Assembly (NCBI GenBank): GCA_964017155.1
Contig: OZ024862.1
Coordinates: 40,480,675 to 40,544,674 of the forward strand
Length of the DNA stretch: 64,000 nt
Source: Oasisia sp. SBJ-2009
Taxonomy: Eukaryota > Annelida > Polychaeta > Sabellida > Siboglinidae
Reading direction: 5' to 3'
Shown here: piece after piece, positions 54,201-64,000 of the stretch
Numbering within the stretch: position 1 is the first letter of the stretch
Layout: every line of letters begins with the position of its first letter
Position numbers and translations under genes: made by a program
The notes under the pieces: generated by a model
What the model was told of the DNA's origin: nothing
The model's input: only the letters and a program-made list of their open reading frames with translations
The model's database searches: none

Positions 54201-57200
54201 TTAATGTTTCTAACTTCAAAATTTACCTGAAAATCATCATGTAACCAACCACAAAGCTGAATTGTGAACTTGGTTCCCAGTTTAATTTTACGGTTGTTTG
54301 TAAAGCCAACGTGTCATCTTGCAAAACAATTAACTCCACCATATGGATATCCAATTATAATTAAGCTTGTATGAATAAATATGTACAATGTACGTTATGA
54401 TATTCCTTATAGCTACTTCTGTTTAAGAGATACTTAGGAAAAGTAATACTTTTATTTTTAACAAATGGAGAGGGATCCATATTATTTAAGGATGCGCACA
54501 GTACATCTGATCATTGTTTGCAATGTAACTTGAAACTCACTGCATGACAATGCATACCTTAACTTTGATGGACAATTCAGAAATCTCTGTGTCACGCTTC
54601 ATCTGGTCATCCTCTTGCGACCTACAACAACGACAACTTGCAAACAAAACAACTCACTGCTTTACCAGGGACTAAGTTAGACAAACTGCTTGCAAATGCT
54701 TACTTCTTGTAGAAGACACCACGTGACACAACGCGTTATACAGCCAGCAAGGAAAACAGTCTTGTGTTGTTGCAATCTACTATACTACTGATATCAAGAT
54801 TCAACAGACTTTGTCCATTTAAAACATCACATTAAAAACGGAAATTGTTCTTCAGTTGGACAGTAAAATGACAGTGATAAGATTGGTGAGCCATAATATA
54901 TACGGTTAATACTAATCAGCACTAAAATAGGTAAGGTAAATAAATTAAGTATATAAAGAAGTACTCTAAATAATAAATTAATAAATAAGTAGGTAATATT
55001 TCTTAAAAGGTTCTTTGATAATAATAATATGTACTAAAATTGGTTAATAAATAAGATTAGATAAATCAGTATGATAAGTGTTTGGAATAAAAGTAGTATA
55101 CAGTACATTAAAATTTAGCATTCAAAATATAAACGATTTCTTGAATAGGTTCTTTTTAGCTAGTGGAACTTTTAGACATCTCCCTGATGGAAGCTTCTTG
55201 AAAAGCGTCATTCAGAGGATGGGTAGGATCGTACAATATTGGTCTGGCCTTCCTTTTCAGTGCAGCATTGTATATACTGGACAACCCTATGTTTATGATA
55301 TTATAGCGAGTCTCTATACTCATATTTCTTAGGCGTGTCTCATGAAATAGCTTGACATAGGTTTGTGTAGAGCATTTGTAGACCACCCAGGTAAACAACG
55401 CATACAGCTGAAATGACGAGACAGTGAGGTGACAGGGTGGGACCAAACACTGAGACAGTGAGGTGACAGGGTGGGACCAAACAATGAGACAGTGAGGTGA
55501 CAGGGTGGGACCAAACACTGAGACAGTGAGGTGACAGGGTGGGACCAAACAATGAGACAGTGAGGTGACAGGGTGGGACCAAACAATGAGACAGTGAGGT
55601 GACAGGGTGGGACCAAACAATGAGACAGTGAGGTGACAGGGTGGGACCAAACAATGAGACAGTGAGGTGACAGGGTGGGACAAACAATGAGACAGTGAGG
55701 TGACAGGGTGGGACCAAACAATGAGACAGTGAGGTGACAGGGTGGGACCAAATAATGAGACAGTGAGGTGACAGGGTGGGGCCAAATAATGAGACAGTGA
55801 GGTGACAGGGTGGGGCCAAACAATGAGACAGTGAGGTGACAGGGTGGGACCAAACAATGTTTACCTCTTCAGCTGTGACACGGTCATCATGTGGTCACTG
55901 AGGGCCACGTTGCACTTGCTGTCCACTGCTGCCGTGTCCAGTTGTTGCTTCAAGTCGTCACACTGTCTCCTCAACTTGTCCACTTCCTCCTCCAGCTCCT
56001 TGCGTCCGGCACAGCTCACGGCCAGCTGCTGGGTCAACTTGGCCACTGGGGACAGAGTGGACAGTGGTCAGTGCGAGTGGTGGTCAAAGCTAGTTGTCAG
56101 TAAGTGTTCAGACTGAGTGGTCAGACAGGGCAGTCAGACCGAGTGGTCAGTGAGTGGTCAGACAGAGTGGCAAGGCAGAGTGGTCAGACGAAGTGGTCAG
56201 AAATCGTCAGTGAAAGTTATCAATGAGAGTGGTGAGAGAGAGTGGTCGGACACAGTGGTCAGAGAGGATGATCAGATGGAGTGGGCAGAAATGGTGGTCA
56301 GACAGCATGGTCAGAAAGAGAGGTTGGACAGAGTGGTCAGTGGCCAGGCAGGTGTGACCTGTGTTTATGATTTCAGAACGAGCCTCCGTGTGACCTGTGT
56401 TTATGATATCAGAACGAGCCTCCGTGTGACCTGTGTTTATGATATCAGAACGAGCCTCCGTGTGACCTGTGTTTATGATATCAGAGCGAGCCTCCGTGTG
56501 ACCTGTGTTTATGATCTCAGAGCGAGCCTCTGTGTGACCTGTGTTTATGATATCAGAACGAGCCTCCGTGTGACCTGTGTCTATGATATCAGAGCGAGCC
56601 TCCGTGTGACCTGTGTTTATGATATCAGAGCAAGCCTCCGTGTGACCTGTGTTTATGATGTCAGAGCAAGCCTCCGTGTGACCTGTGTTTATGATATCAG
56701 AGCAAGCCTCCGTTTGACATGTGTTTATGATATCAGAGCTAGCCTCCGTGTGACCTGTGTTGATGATATCAGAGCTAGCCTCTGTGTGACCTGTGTTTAT
56801 GATATCAGAGCGAGCCTCCGTGTGACCTGTGTTGATGATATCAGAGCTAGCCTCCGTGTGACCTGTGTTTATGATATCAGAGCGAGCCTCCGTTTGACCT
56901 GTGTTTATGATATCAGAGCGAGCCTCTGTGTGACCTGTGTTTATGATGTCAGAGCGAGCCTCCGTGTGACCTGTGTTGATGATATCAGAGCGAGCCTCCG
57001 TGTGACCTGTGTTTATGATATCAGAGCGAGCCTCCGTGTGACCTGTGTTTATGATATCAGAACGAGCCTCCGTGTGACCTGTGTTTATGATATCAGAGCG
57101 AGCCTCCGTGTGACCTGTGTTTATGATCTCAGAGCGAGCCTCTGTGTGACCTGTGTTTATGATATCAGAACGAGCCTCCGTGTGACCTGTGTCTATGATA

Positions 57201-60200
57201 TCAGAGCAAGCCTCCGTGTGACCTGTGTTTATGATATCAGAGCGAGCCTCTGTGTGACCTGTGTTTATGATATCAGAACGAGCCTCCGTGTGACCTGTGT
57301 TTATGATATCAGAACGAGCCTCCGTGTGACCTGTGTTTATGATATCAGAGCGAGCCTCCGTGTGACCTGTGTTTATGATATCAGAGCGAGCCTCTGTGTG
57401 ACCTGTGTTTATGATATCAGAACGAGCCTCCGTGTGACCTGTGTCTATGATATCAGAGCGAGCCTCCGTGTGACCTGTGTTTATGATATCAGAGCGAGCC
57501 TCCATGTGACCTGTGTATATGATATCAGAGCGAGCCTCCGTGTGACCTGTGTTTATGATATCAGAGCTAGCCTCCGTGTGACCTGTGTTCATGATATCAG
57601 AGCTAGCATCCGTGTGACCTGTGTTTATGATATCAGAGCAAGCCTCCGTGTGACCTGTGTTTATGATGTCAGAGCAAGCCTCCGTGTGACCTGTGTTTAT
57701 GATATCAGAGCAAGCCTCCGTTTGACCTGTGTTTATGATATCAGAGCTAGCCTCCGTGTGACCTATGTTGATGATATCAGAGCTAGCCTCCGTGTGACCT
57801 GTGTTTATGATATCAGAGCGAGCCTCCGTGTGACCTGTGTTGATGATATCAGAGCTAGCCTCCGTGTGACCTGTGTTTATGATATCAGAGCGAGCCTCCG
57901 TTTGACCTGTGTTTATGATATCAGAGCGAGCCTCTGTGTGACCTGTGTTTATGATGTCAGAGCGAGCTTCCGTGTGACCTGTGTTGATGATATCAGAGCG
58001 AGCCTCCGTGTGACCTGTGTTTATGATATCAGAGCGAGCCTCCGTGTGACCTGTGTTTATGATATCAGAGCGAGCCTCCGTGTGACCTGTGTTTATGATA
58101 TCAGAACGAGCCTCCGTGTGACCTGTGTTTATGATATCAGAGCGAGCCTCCGTGTGACCTGTGTTTATGATATCAGAGCGAGCCTCCGTGTGACCTGTGT
58201 TTATGATATCAGAACGAGCCTCCGTGTGACCTGTGTCTATGATATCAGAGCGAGCCTCCGTGTGACCTGTGTGTATGATATCAGAGCGAGCCTCCGTGTG
58301 ACCTGTGTTTATGATATCAGAACGAGCCTCCGTGTGACCTGTGTTGATGATATCAGAGCTAGCCTCCGTGTGACCTGTGTTTATGATATCAGAGCGAGCC
58401 TCCGTTTGACCTGTGTTTATGATATCAGAGCGAGCCTCTGTGTGACCTGTGTTTATGATGTCAGAGCGAGCCTCCGTGTGACCTGTGTCGATGATATCAG
58501 AGCGAGCCTCCGTGTGACCTGTGTTTATGATATCAGAGCGAGCCTCCGTGTGACCTGTGTTTATGATATCAGAGCGAGCCTCCGTGTGACCTGTGTTTAT
58601 GATATCAGAACGAGCCTCCGTGTGACCTGTGTTTATGATATCAGAGCGAGCCTCCGTGTGACCTGTGTTTATGATATCAGAGCGAGCCTCCGTGTGACCT
58701 GTGTTTATGATATCAGAACGAGCCTCCGTGTGACCTGTGTCTATGATATCAGAGCGAGCCTCCGTGTGACCTGTGTTTATGATATCAGAGCGAGCATCTG
58801 TGTGACCTGTGTTTATGATATCAGAACGAGCCTCCGTGTGACCTGTGTTTATGATATCAGAACGAGCCTCCGTGTGACCTGTGTTTATGATATCAGAACG
58901 AGCCTCCGTGTGACCTGTGTTTATGATATCAGAGCGAGCCTCCGTGTGACCTGTGTTTATGATATCAGAGCGAGCCTCTGTGTGACCTGTGTTTATGATA
59001 TCAGAACGAGCCTCCGTGTGACCTGTGTCTATGATATCAGAGCGAGCCTCCGTGTGACCTGTGTTTATGATATCAGAGCGAGCCTCCGTGTGACCTGTGT
59101 ATATTATATCAGAGCGAGCCTCCGTGTGACCTGTGTTTATGATATCAGAGCTAGCCTCCGTGTGACCTGTGTTCATGATATCAGAGCTAGCCTCCGTGTG
59201 ACCTGTGTTTATGATATCAGAGCAAGCCTCCGTGTGACCTGTGTTTATGATGTCAGAGCAAGCCTCCGTGTGACATGTGTTTATGATATCAGAGCAAGCC
59301 TCCGTTTGACCTGTGTTTATGATATCAGAGCTAGCCTCCATGTGACCTGTGTTGATGATATCAGAGCTAGCCTCCGTGTGACCTGTGTTTATGATATCAG
59401 AGCGAGCCTCCGTGTGACCTGTGTTGATGATATCAGAGCTAGCCTCCGTGTGACCTGTGTTTATGATATCAGAGCGAGCCTCCGTGTGACCTGTGTTTAT
59501 GATATCAGAGCGAGCCTCCGTGTGACCTGTGTTTATGATATCAGAGCGAGCCTCCGTGTTTATGATATCAGAGCGAGCCTCCGTGTGACCTGTGTTTATG
59601 ATATCAGAGCGAGCCTCCGTGTTTATGATATCAGAGCGAGCCTCTGTGTGACCTACCCTCCTGCACGTGCGCTGTATGCATGTCCCGTGTCTTGCTCTGG
59701 TGCACGTCCAGTTGCTCCATGAGCAGCTGGTTCTCCTCCAGCACCAACTTACACTGCTCCTGGAGCTGTCTCCTGTAACACACAGCCACGGATGTGAGCA
59801 ACACGCCACGGACAATTACTGGACACAAGTTACAACACATGGTACATGGTGTCATACACAAGAGGCCTTGTCCAGAGTAAACACAAACAGGACCAAGAAC
59901 TGCCAGCATGTCATTCAGCCATGATGGCATCATGTCATTCAGTCATAATGGCAGCATGACATTCAGTTTTGAGTGCAGCATGTCATTCAGTCATGCGACC
60001 AATGAAACCTACTATTACAGGTATACCAAAGTAACCAAGTATTCTGTCATACACCAAAAGTGGCCCAGCATTATCATGATGGAAATGTAACTTACCACTA
60101 CATATTATGTTTCCATAGTAAGCTACCATTCAATCACACTTGCTGTGACCCTTCATTTAGAAATAACAATTGCAAAGGTTACCAACTATCATGTCATATT

Positions 60201-63200
60201 ACTGAGGTGACCTACCATTCTGTCATATTACCAATGTGACCTACCATTCTGTCATATTATCAAGGTGACCTACCATTCTGTCATATTATCAAGGTGACCT
60301 ACCATTATGTCATATTACCAAGGTGACCTACCATTATGTCATATTATCAAGGTGACCTACCATTCTGTCATATTATCAAGGTGACCTACCATTATGTCAT
60401 ATTATCAAGGTGACCTACCATTATGTCATATTACCAAGGTGATCTACCATTATGTCATATTATCAAGATGACCTACCATTATGTCATATTATCAAGGTGA
60501 CCTACCATTCTGTCATATTACCAAGGTGACCTACCATTATGTCATATTATCAAGGTGACCTACCATTATGTCATATTATCAAGGTGACCTACCATTATGT
60601 CATATTACCAAGGTGACCTACCATTATGTCATATTACCAAGGTGACCTACCATTCTGTCATATTACCAAGGTGACCTACCATTCTGTCATATTATCAAGG
60701 TGACCTACCATTCTGTCATATTATCAAGGTGACCTACCATTATGTCATATTATCAAGGTGACCTACCATTCTGTCATATTACCAAGGTGATCTACCATTC
60801 TGTCATATTATCAAGATGACCTACCATTATGTCATATTATCAAGGTGACCTACCATTCTGTCATATTACCAAGGTGACCTACCATTATGTCATATTATCA
60901 AGGTGACCTACCATTATGTCATATTATCAAGGTGACCTACCATTATGTCATATTACCAAGGTGACCTACCATTATGTCATATTACCAAGGTGACCTACCA
61001 TTATGTCATATTACCAAGGTGACCTACCATTCTGTCATATTACCAAGGTGATCTACCATTCTGTCATATTATCAAGGTGACCTACCATTCAGTAATATTA
61101 TCAAGGTGACCTACCATTATGTCATATTACCAAGGTGACCTACCATTATGTCATATTATCGAGGTGACCTACCATTATGTCATATTATCAAGGTGACCTA
61201 CCATTATGTCATATTATCAAGGTGACCTACCATTATGTCATATTATCAAGGTGACCTACCATTCTGTCATATTACCAAGGTGACCTACCATTATGTCATA
61301 TTATCAAGGTGACCTACCATTATGTCATATTACCAAGGTGACCTACCATTATGTCATATTATCAAGGTGACGTACCATTATGTCATATTACCAAGGTGAC
61401 CTACCATTATGTCATATTACCAAGGTGACCTACCATTCTGTCATACTTGTTGGACCCGAGATGTCAGTCTGCTCGATGCGCAGATGTAACCTTTCATTTT
61501 CCTTCACAACGTCTTCTACACTCTGTCGCAGATGTGACAACTCCTCCTACACACCAAATCACAACTCCTCCTACACACCAGATGACAGATGACAACTCAT
61601 TCTACACACCAGATGACGGATGACAACTCACTCTACACACCAGATGACAGATGACGACTCATTCTACACACCAGATGGAGGATGACAACTCATTCTACAC
61701 ACCAGATGACGGATGACAACTCACTCTACACACCAGATGACAGATGACGACTCATTCTACACACCAGATGAAGGATGACAACTCACTCTACACACCAGAT
61801 GACAGATGACAACTCATTCTACACACCAGATGACGGATGACAACTCATTCTACACACCATATGATGGATGGCAGCTCCTATACACCAGACGACACCAGAT
61901 GACAGGAGACAACTCACACATAAAATATGATAGGTGTCAATTCTTACTTACACCACGTGACTTTGAAAACGTGCTAGGTGACACCTCACATGTACACACA
62001 CGCACGTATACACACATGCACGCACACACACAGGTGGGTGGCTGGATCATAGAGGATAGGTATAGTTGTGTGGCTATGTGGGTGGATGGATATATGGATG
62101 TGTGTGTGAATGGGTGGGTGGATTTATGGATGGGTAGATGGATGGGTGTAGTTGTGTGGGTGGGTGTGTAGATAGGTGTTTGGATGGGTATAGTTGTCTG
62201 GATGGGTGTGTGGTTCTGTGAGTGGATGGATTTGTGGCTAGATATGCATGTGGTTGTGTAGACGGGTGGGTGGAGTGGTTGTGTAGACGGGTGGGTGGAG
62301 TGGTTGTGTAGACGGGTGGGTGGAGTGGTTGTGTAGACGGGTGGGTGGAGTGGTTGTGTAGACGGGTGGGTGGAGTGGTTGTGTAGACGGGTGGGTGGAG
62401 TGGTTGTGTAGACGGGTGGGTGGAGTGGTTGTGTAGAGGGGTGGGTGGAGTGGTTGTGTAGACGGGTGGGTGGAGTGGTTGTGTAGACGGGTGGGTGGAG
62501 TGGTTGTGTAGACGGGTGGGTGGAGTGGTTGTGTAGACGGCTGGGTGGAGTGGTTGTGTAGACGGGTGGGTGGAGTGGTTGTGTAGACGGGTGGGTGGAG
62601 TGGTTGTGTAGAGGGGTGGGTGGAGTGGTTGTGTAGACGGGTGGGTGGAGTGGTTGTGTAGACGGGTGGGTGGTGTGGTCTTCTACCTGGTAGTTGTTCA
62701 CAATCTCCTCCTTCTCCCGCAGTTGGTCGTCGTACGCCACAAGAAGTGGTGCCAAATACTTGGTTTTCAACTGCAGGGGGAACACATTTCATGTTACACA
62801 GGGGAAATTTTTTCTTTGCAACATATTTCATGTGACACAAATGCAATGTATAGTGGGCAACAAATTCATGTCATATGTGTTCAATACTTAGTGGACAATA
62901 TAGTTCATATTACACATGTGCCATATATCATAGCAGAAGTTCAAACCACTAGCAACCAACCATAAATAGTAACTTTACTTTGTTATAAAAGTTCTTTGTG
63001 GGTATGAGTCAACCATTCAATCAGGGATTAGTTTTCCAGAGAATGACATAATCACTAATACATCAATCCATTGTCCATTCATAGAAGACCACAACATAAT
63101 GACACTCACCAGCCATGACGGCTTTGGTCCTTTCAGGGGCAAGCCTGGAAGTTCTTCCATCTGAATGCACAGTAATTGCATTTGAAACAAAACACATATT

Positions 63201-63798
63201 GAATGCCATGTGAGTTAATATGCAAATTGTGATATCACATTGGACACTATCTGATGTGTGTTGGAGATCAAACATCCACTATTGCCACCCATCATGGCGC
63301 ACCCAATAGCCAATCAAATCACATATAATACTGACACACCCCATCTTGGTGCTTTAAAAAAACAGCAGGTTTATCAAGGCCACAACTGTCATCACTCATC
63401 ATAGTTGCATTTCTGCCAGATACTATCTGATATAGGCCTTACTAACTATCGCGGCCTTAACAGACACATTAACTGTCACACCTGAACAGTAACACAACAC
63501 ACCTGAACAGTAACACAACACACCTGAACAGTAACACAACACACCTGAACAGCAAACCAACACATCTGAACAGTAACACAACACAGATGATGGTATAGTT
63601 TACTTAGCTATTGCATCTAGACAGAAATGCACCATATGGTTACACGGCATACCTCAGATGACGTAAGCTGTCGGAACTTTGCCTGATATCGTGACAGCTC
63701 TGCATTGAGTTTGTGTACACAAGCGCGAAGCGTGTCATTGTCATTCTTGTAGTCCTGAACCTTCTTCTTCATCACATTCTGAGAGCCGCCGGAACTAT
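48263..63798 (-). CDS. CEP89: Centrosomal protein 89 (distal-appendage coiled-coil protein), 3' part, 14 exons in window
   Basis: Exons in order: 63653-63798 (enters at phase 2), 63110-63160, 62687-62770, 61434-61546, 59657-59772, 55865-56045, 54558-54621, 54010-54113, 53455-53554, 52942-52983, 51569-51658, 51030-51076, 50104-50226, 48263-48419 (stop). About 471 residues, almost all heptad-rich coiled coil. CEP89 is a mother-centriole distal-appendage protein needed for ciliogenesis. Diagnostic collinear matches to CEP89: LNAELSRYQAKFRQL, LKTKYLAPLLVAYDD, VVKENERLHLR, TEWRQLQEQCKLVLEENQLL, VQEVAKLTQQL, and near the C-terminus DLETMWQATSADNRRM. The donor of exon 61434-61546 is set by the codon for Trp in TEWRQLQ, which requires the GTAGGT donor at 61433, not the weaker GTATGA 13 bp earlier. 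The exon 50104-50226 to 48419 join assumes the acceptor TGTTGACAG, which keeps frame. Nearly every intron contains a minisatellite touching an exon boundary. Earlier exons (about 300 residues in human) lie beyond 64000. Confidence 0.93.
48408..49660 (-). repeat. 33-bp array of the CEP89 last-exon acceptor
   Basis: On the minus strand, units contain the acceptor TGTTGACAG followed by the exon start ACAGGTGGAGTGTGAC; the real junction is at 48420/48419. About 37 units. A variant block (containing ACATGTCTAAACAGATGACA) recurs 482 bp apart (48718 and 49200). The period is divisible by three, giving false open frames. Confidence 0.93.
49886..50041. repeat. (TA)n microsatellite in CEP89 last intron
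   Basis: About 155 bp of interrupted TA dinucleotides. Confidence 0.95.
50363..50690. repeat. 120-bp segment in three tandem copies
   Basis: Copies beginning about 50363, 50483 and 50603 share TTTAACTACTTTTCTGTGAT and CAGAATTTGCCAGCAATAAT; the third is truncated. Lies in the CEP89 intron between exons 51030-51076 and 50104-50226. Confidence 0.92.
51208..51300. repeat. (TA)n microsatellite in CEP89 intron
   Basis: Long TA/TATACA tract. Confidence 0.95.
51659..52510 (-). repeat. 27-bp array at the acceptor of a CEP89 exon
   Basis: About 31 units; on the minus strand each contains GTGGCCTCTGATGACAG or the variant GTGGCCTGTGATGACAG, near-copies of the real acceptor GTGGCCTCTGGTGACAG directly before exon 51569-51658. 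Period divisible by three gives false frames of about 300 codons. Confidence 0.93.
52803..52962 (-). repeat. Tandem duplication including CEP89 exon end and donor
   Basis: Two copies of about 76 bp. The upper copy includes the true 3' end of exon 52942-52983 (CTTACGTCAGCGCA) with its donor GTAAGTGTC; the lower copy, near 52863-52880, repeats exon end and donor. Confidence 0.9.
53580..53720. other. Possible old dispersed repeat
   Basis: Contains GCTCAAAGCGCTTTAT next to TTCTTATATAATGC, which resembles a sequence common in many animal genomes. A related TTCTTATATTGCGC occurs at about 38641. Class not assigned. Confidence 0.3.
53815..54005. repeat. About 33-bp minisatellite at the donor of CEP89 exon 54010-54113
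   Basis: Five imperfect units containing TTTTGAAGAGAGAGGTGTGG; the array starts a few bases into the intron. Confidence 0.88.
54890..55392 (-). pseudogene. Decayed non-LTR retrotransposon 3' end
   Basis: The minus strand reads LFHETRLRNMSIETRYNIIN, then RKARPILYDPTHPLNDAFQ, resembling the C-terminal end of LINE reverse transcriptases (pattern AxxIxxDxxHPLxxxF). An AT-rich tail runs to about 54890. Intronic in CEP89, same orientation. Confidence 0.55.
55430..55857. repeat. 34-bp minisatellite at CEP89 exon donor
   Basis: About 13 units containing GACAGTGAGGTGACAGGGTG, starting about 8 bp into the intron after exon 55865-56045. Confidence 0.95.
56056..56345. repeat. Degenerate GAGTGGTCAGACA repeats
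   Basis: Roughly 15-bp irregular units fill the intron just upstream of the acceptor of exon 55865-56045. Confidence 0.85.
56346..59656. repeat. 36-bp array of about 91 copies filling a CEP89 intron
   Basis: Unit contains TGTGACCTGTGTTTATGATA and TCAGAGCGAGCCTCCG. It begins about three bases into the intron after exon 59657-59772 (donor GTAGGTCACACAGAGG). Variant units recur in blocks (for example the GATCTCAGAGCGAG variant 612 bp, 17 units, apart), so larger blocks were duplicated. The 36-bp period makes both strands open for about 1200 codons; no gene is implied. Confidence 0.97.
60185..61445 (-). repeat. 29-bp array of a CEP89 splice donor
   Basis: About 43 units. On the minus strand each holds exon-end sequence TATGACAGAATG or TATGACATAATG followed by GTAGGTCACC. 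The authentic junction is 61434/61433; many decoy copies match it exactly. Confidence 0.94.
61537..61900 (-). repeat. 31-bp array of a CEP89 splice acceptor
   Basis: About eleven units. On the minus strand they contain GGTGTGTAG followed by GAGGAGTTGT (or GAATGAGTTGT), i.e. the acceptor and first ten bases of exon 61434-61546. The real junction is 61547/61546. Confidence 0.92.
62247..62680. repeat. 25-bp minisatellite at CEP89 exon donor
   Basis: About 17 units containing GTAGACGGGTGGGTGGAGTG, ending about 6 bp from the exon that starts at 62687; preceded by degenerate GGATGGGTG repeats from about 62030. Confidence 0.95.
63470..63590. repeat. 21-bp short tandem repeat
   Basis: About six units of ACCTGAACAGTAACACAACAC in the first CEP89 intron of the window. 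Confidence 0.9.
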
Positions 63799-64000
63799 CT
63801 ATGAACACAAGACATATCTAGTACAGTCTGACTGACAGTATCATTGTCTGTGAACACAAGACATGTTTAATACAGTCTGACTGATAGTATCACTGTCTGT
63901 AAACACAAGACATGCCTAGTACAGTCTGACTGATAGTATCACTGTATGTGAACACAAGACATGTAGAGTACAGTCTGACTGATAGTATCACTGTCTATGA
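63793..64000 (-). repeat. About 49-bp array at the acceptor of CEP89 exon 63653-63798
   Basis: On the minus strand each unit has CTTGTGTTCACAG, a near-copy of the true acceptor CTTGTGTTCATAG at 63799. About four copies are seen and the array runs off the right edge. Confidence 0.88.

Noticed and set aside
56346..59656. CRISPR-like regular 36-bp spacing
   Set aside because: Units are contiguous without unique spacers, in an intron of an animal gene.
56117..59815. Open frames of about 1200 codons on both strands
   Set aside because: They translate a 36-bp satellite (period divisible by three) inside a CEP89 intron; no non-repetitive coding signal.
61434..61446. Alternative donor GTATGA at about 61446 for the CEP89 exon
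   Set aside because: It gives the wrong phase for the next exon, whereas the donor GTAGGT at 61433 restores the conserved TEWRQLQ.

Overview
The window is nuclear DNA of an animal. Four genes with many GT-AG introns can be read through by joining exons in phase, and all four match metazoan protein families: CNBD1-like, ESD, ACIN1 and CEP89. Gene content, moderate intron sizes and degraded transposon remnants fit an invertebrate, probably a bilaterian, but the sequence does not let me name the phylum. There is no prokaryotic or viral gene set. || Layout: 1-5252 is intergenic (a 17-bp minisatellite, a candidate solo LTR, a 47-bp tandem repeat). 5253-13476 (minus) is a complete CNBD1-like gene of 14 coding exons. 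13477-15946 is intergenic, with a tandem array copied from the 3' coding end of ESD and a palindromic element inserted in it. 15947-24173 (minus) is a complete esterase D / S-formylglutathione hydrolase gene of 9 exons. 24174-25359 is a head-to-head intergenic segment with a CTCF-like site. 25360-43510 (plus) is a complete acinus gene (ACIN1, 19 exons; SAP, RS-rich, RRM and RNPS1/SAP18-binding parts). 43511-48262 is the tail-to-tail interval with a hAT MITE and a 31-bp satellite array. 48263-63798 (minus) is CEP89, 14 exons, with its 5' part beyond the window. || The genes are not a pathway. ESD is formaldehyde detoxification, ACIN1 is splicing/exon-junction (ASAP complex), CEP89 is a centriole distal-appendage coiled coil, and CNBD1 is poorly characterised. 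|| The most unusual property is the tandem repeats. At least nine minisatellites or short duplications lie on exon-intron junctions, and in several the repeat unit contains the real splice donor or acceptor plus 10-38 bases of exon. One ESD intron has its donor and its acceptor each amplified into separate arrays, and one 113-bp CEP89 exon sits between a donor array and an acceptor array. The long open frames in this window (up to about 1200 codons) are artefacts of repeats whose period is a multiple of three.
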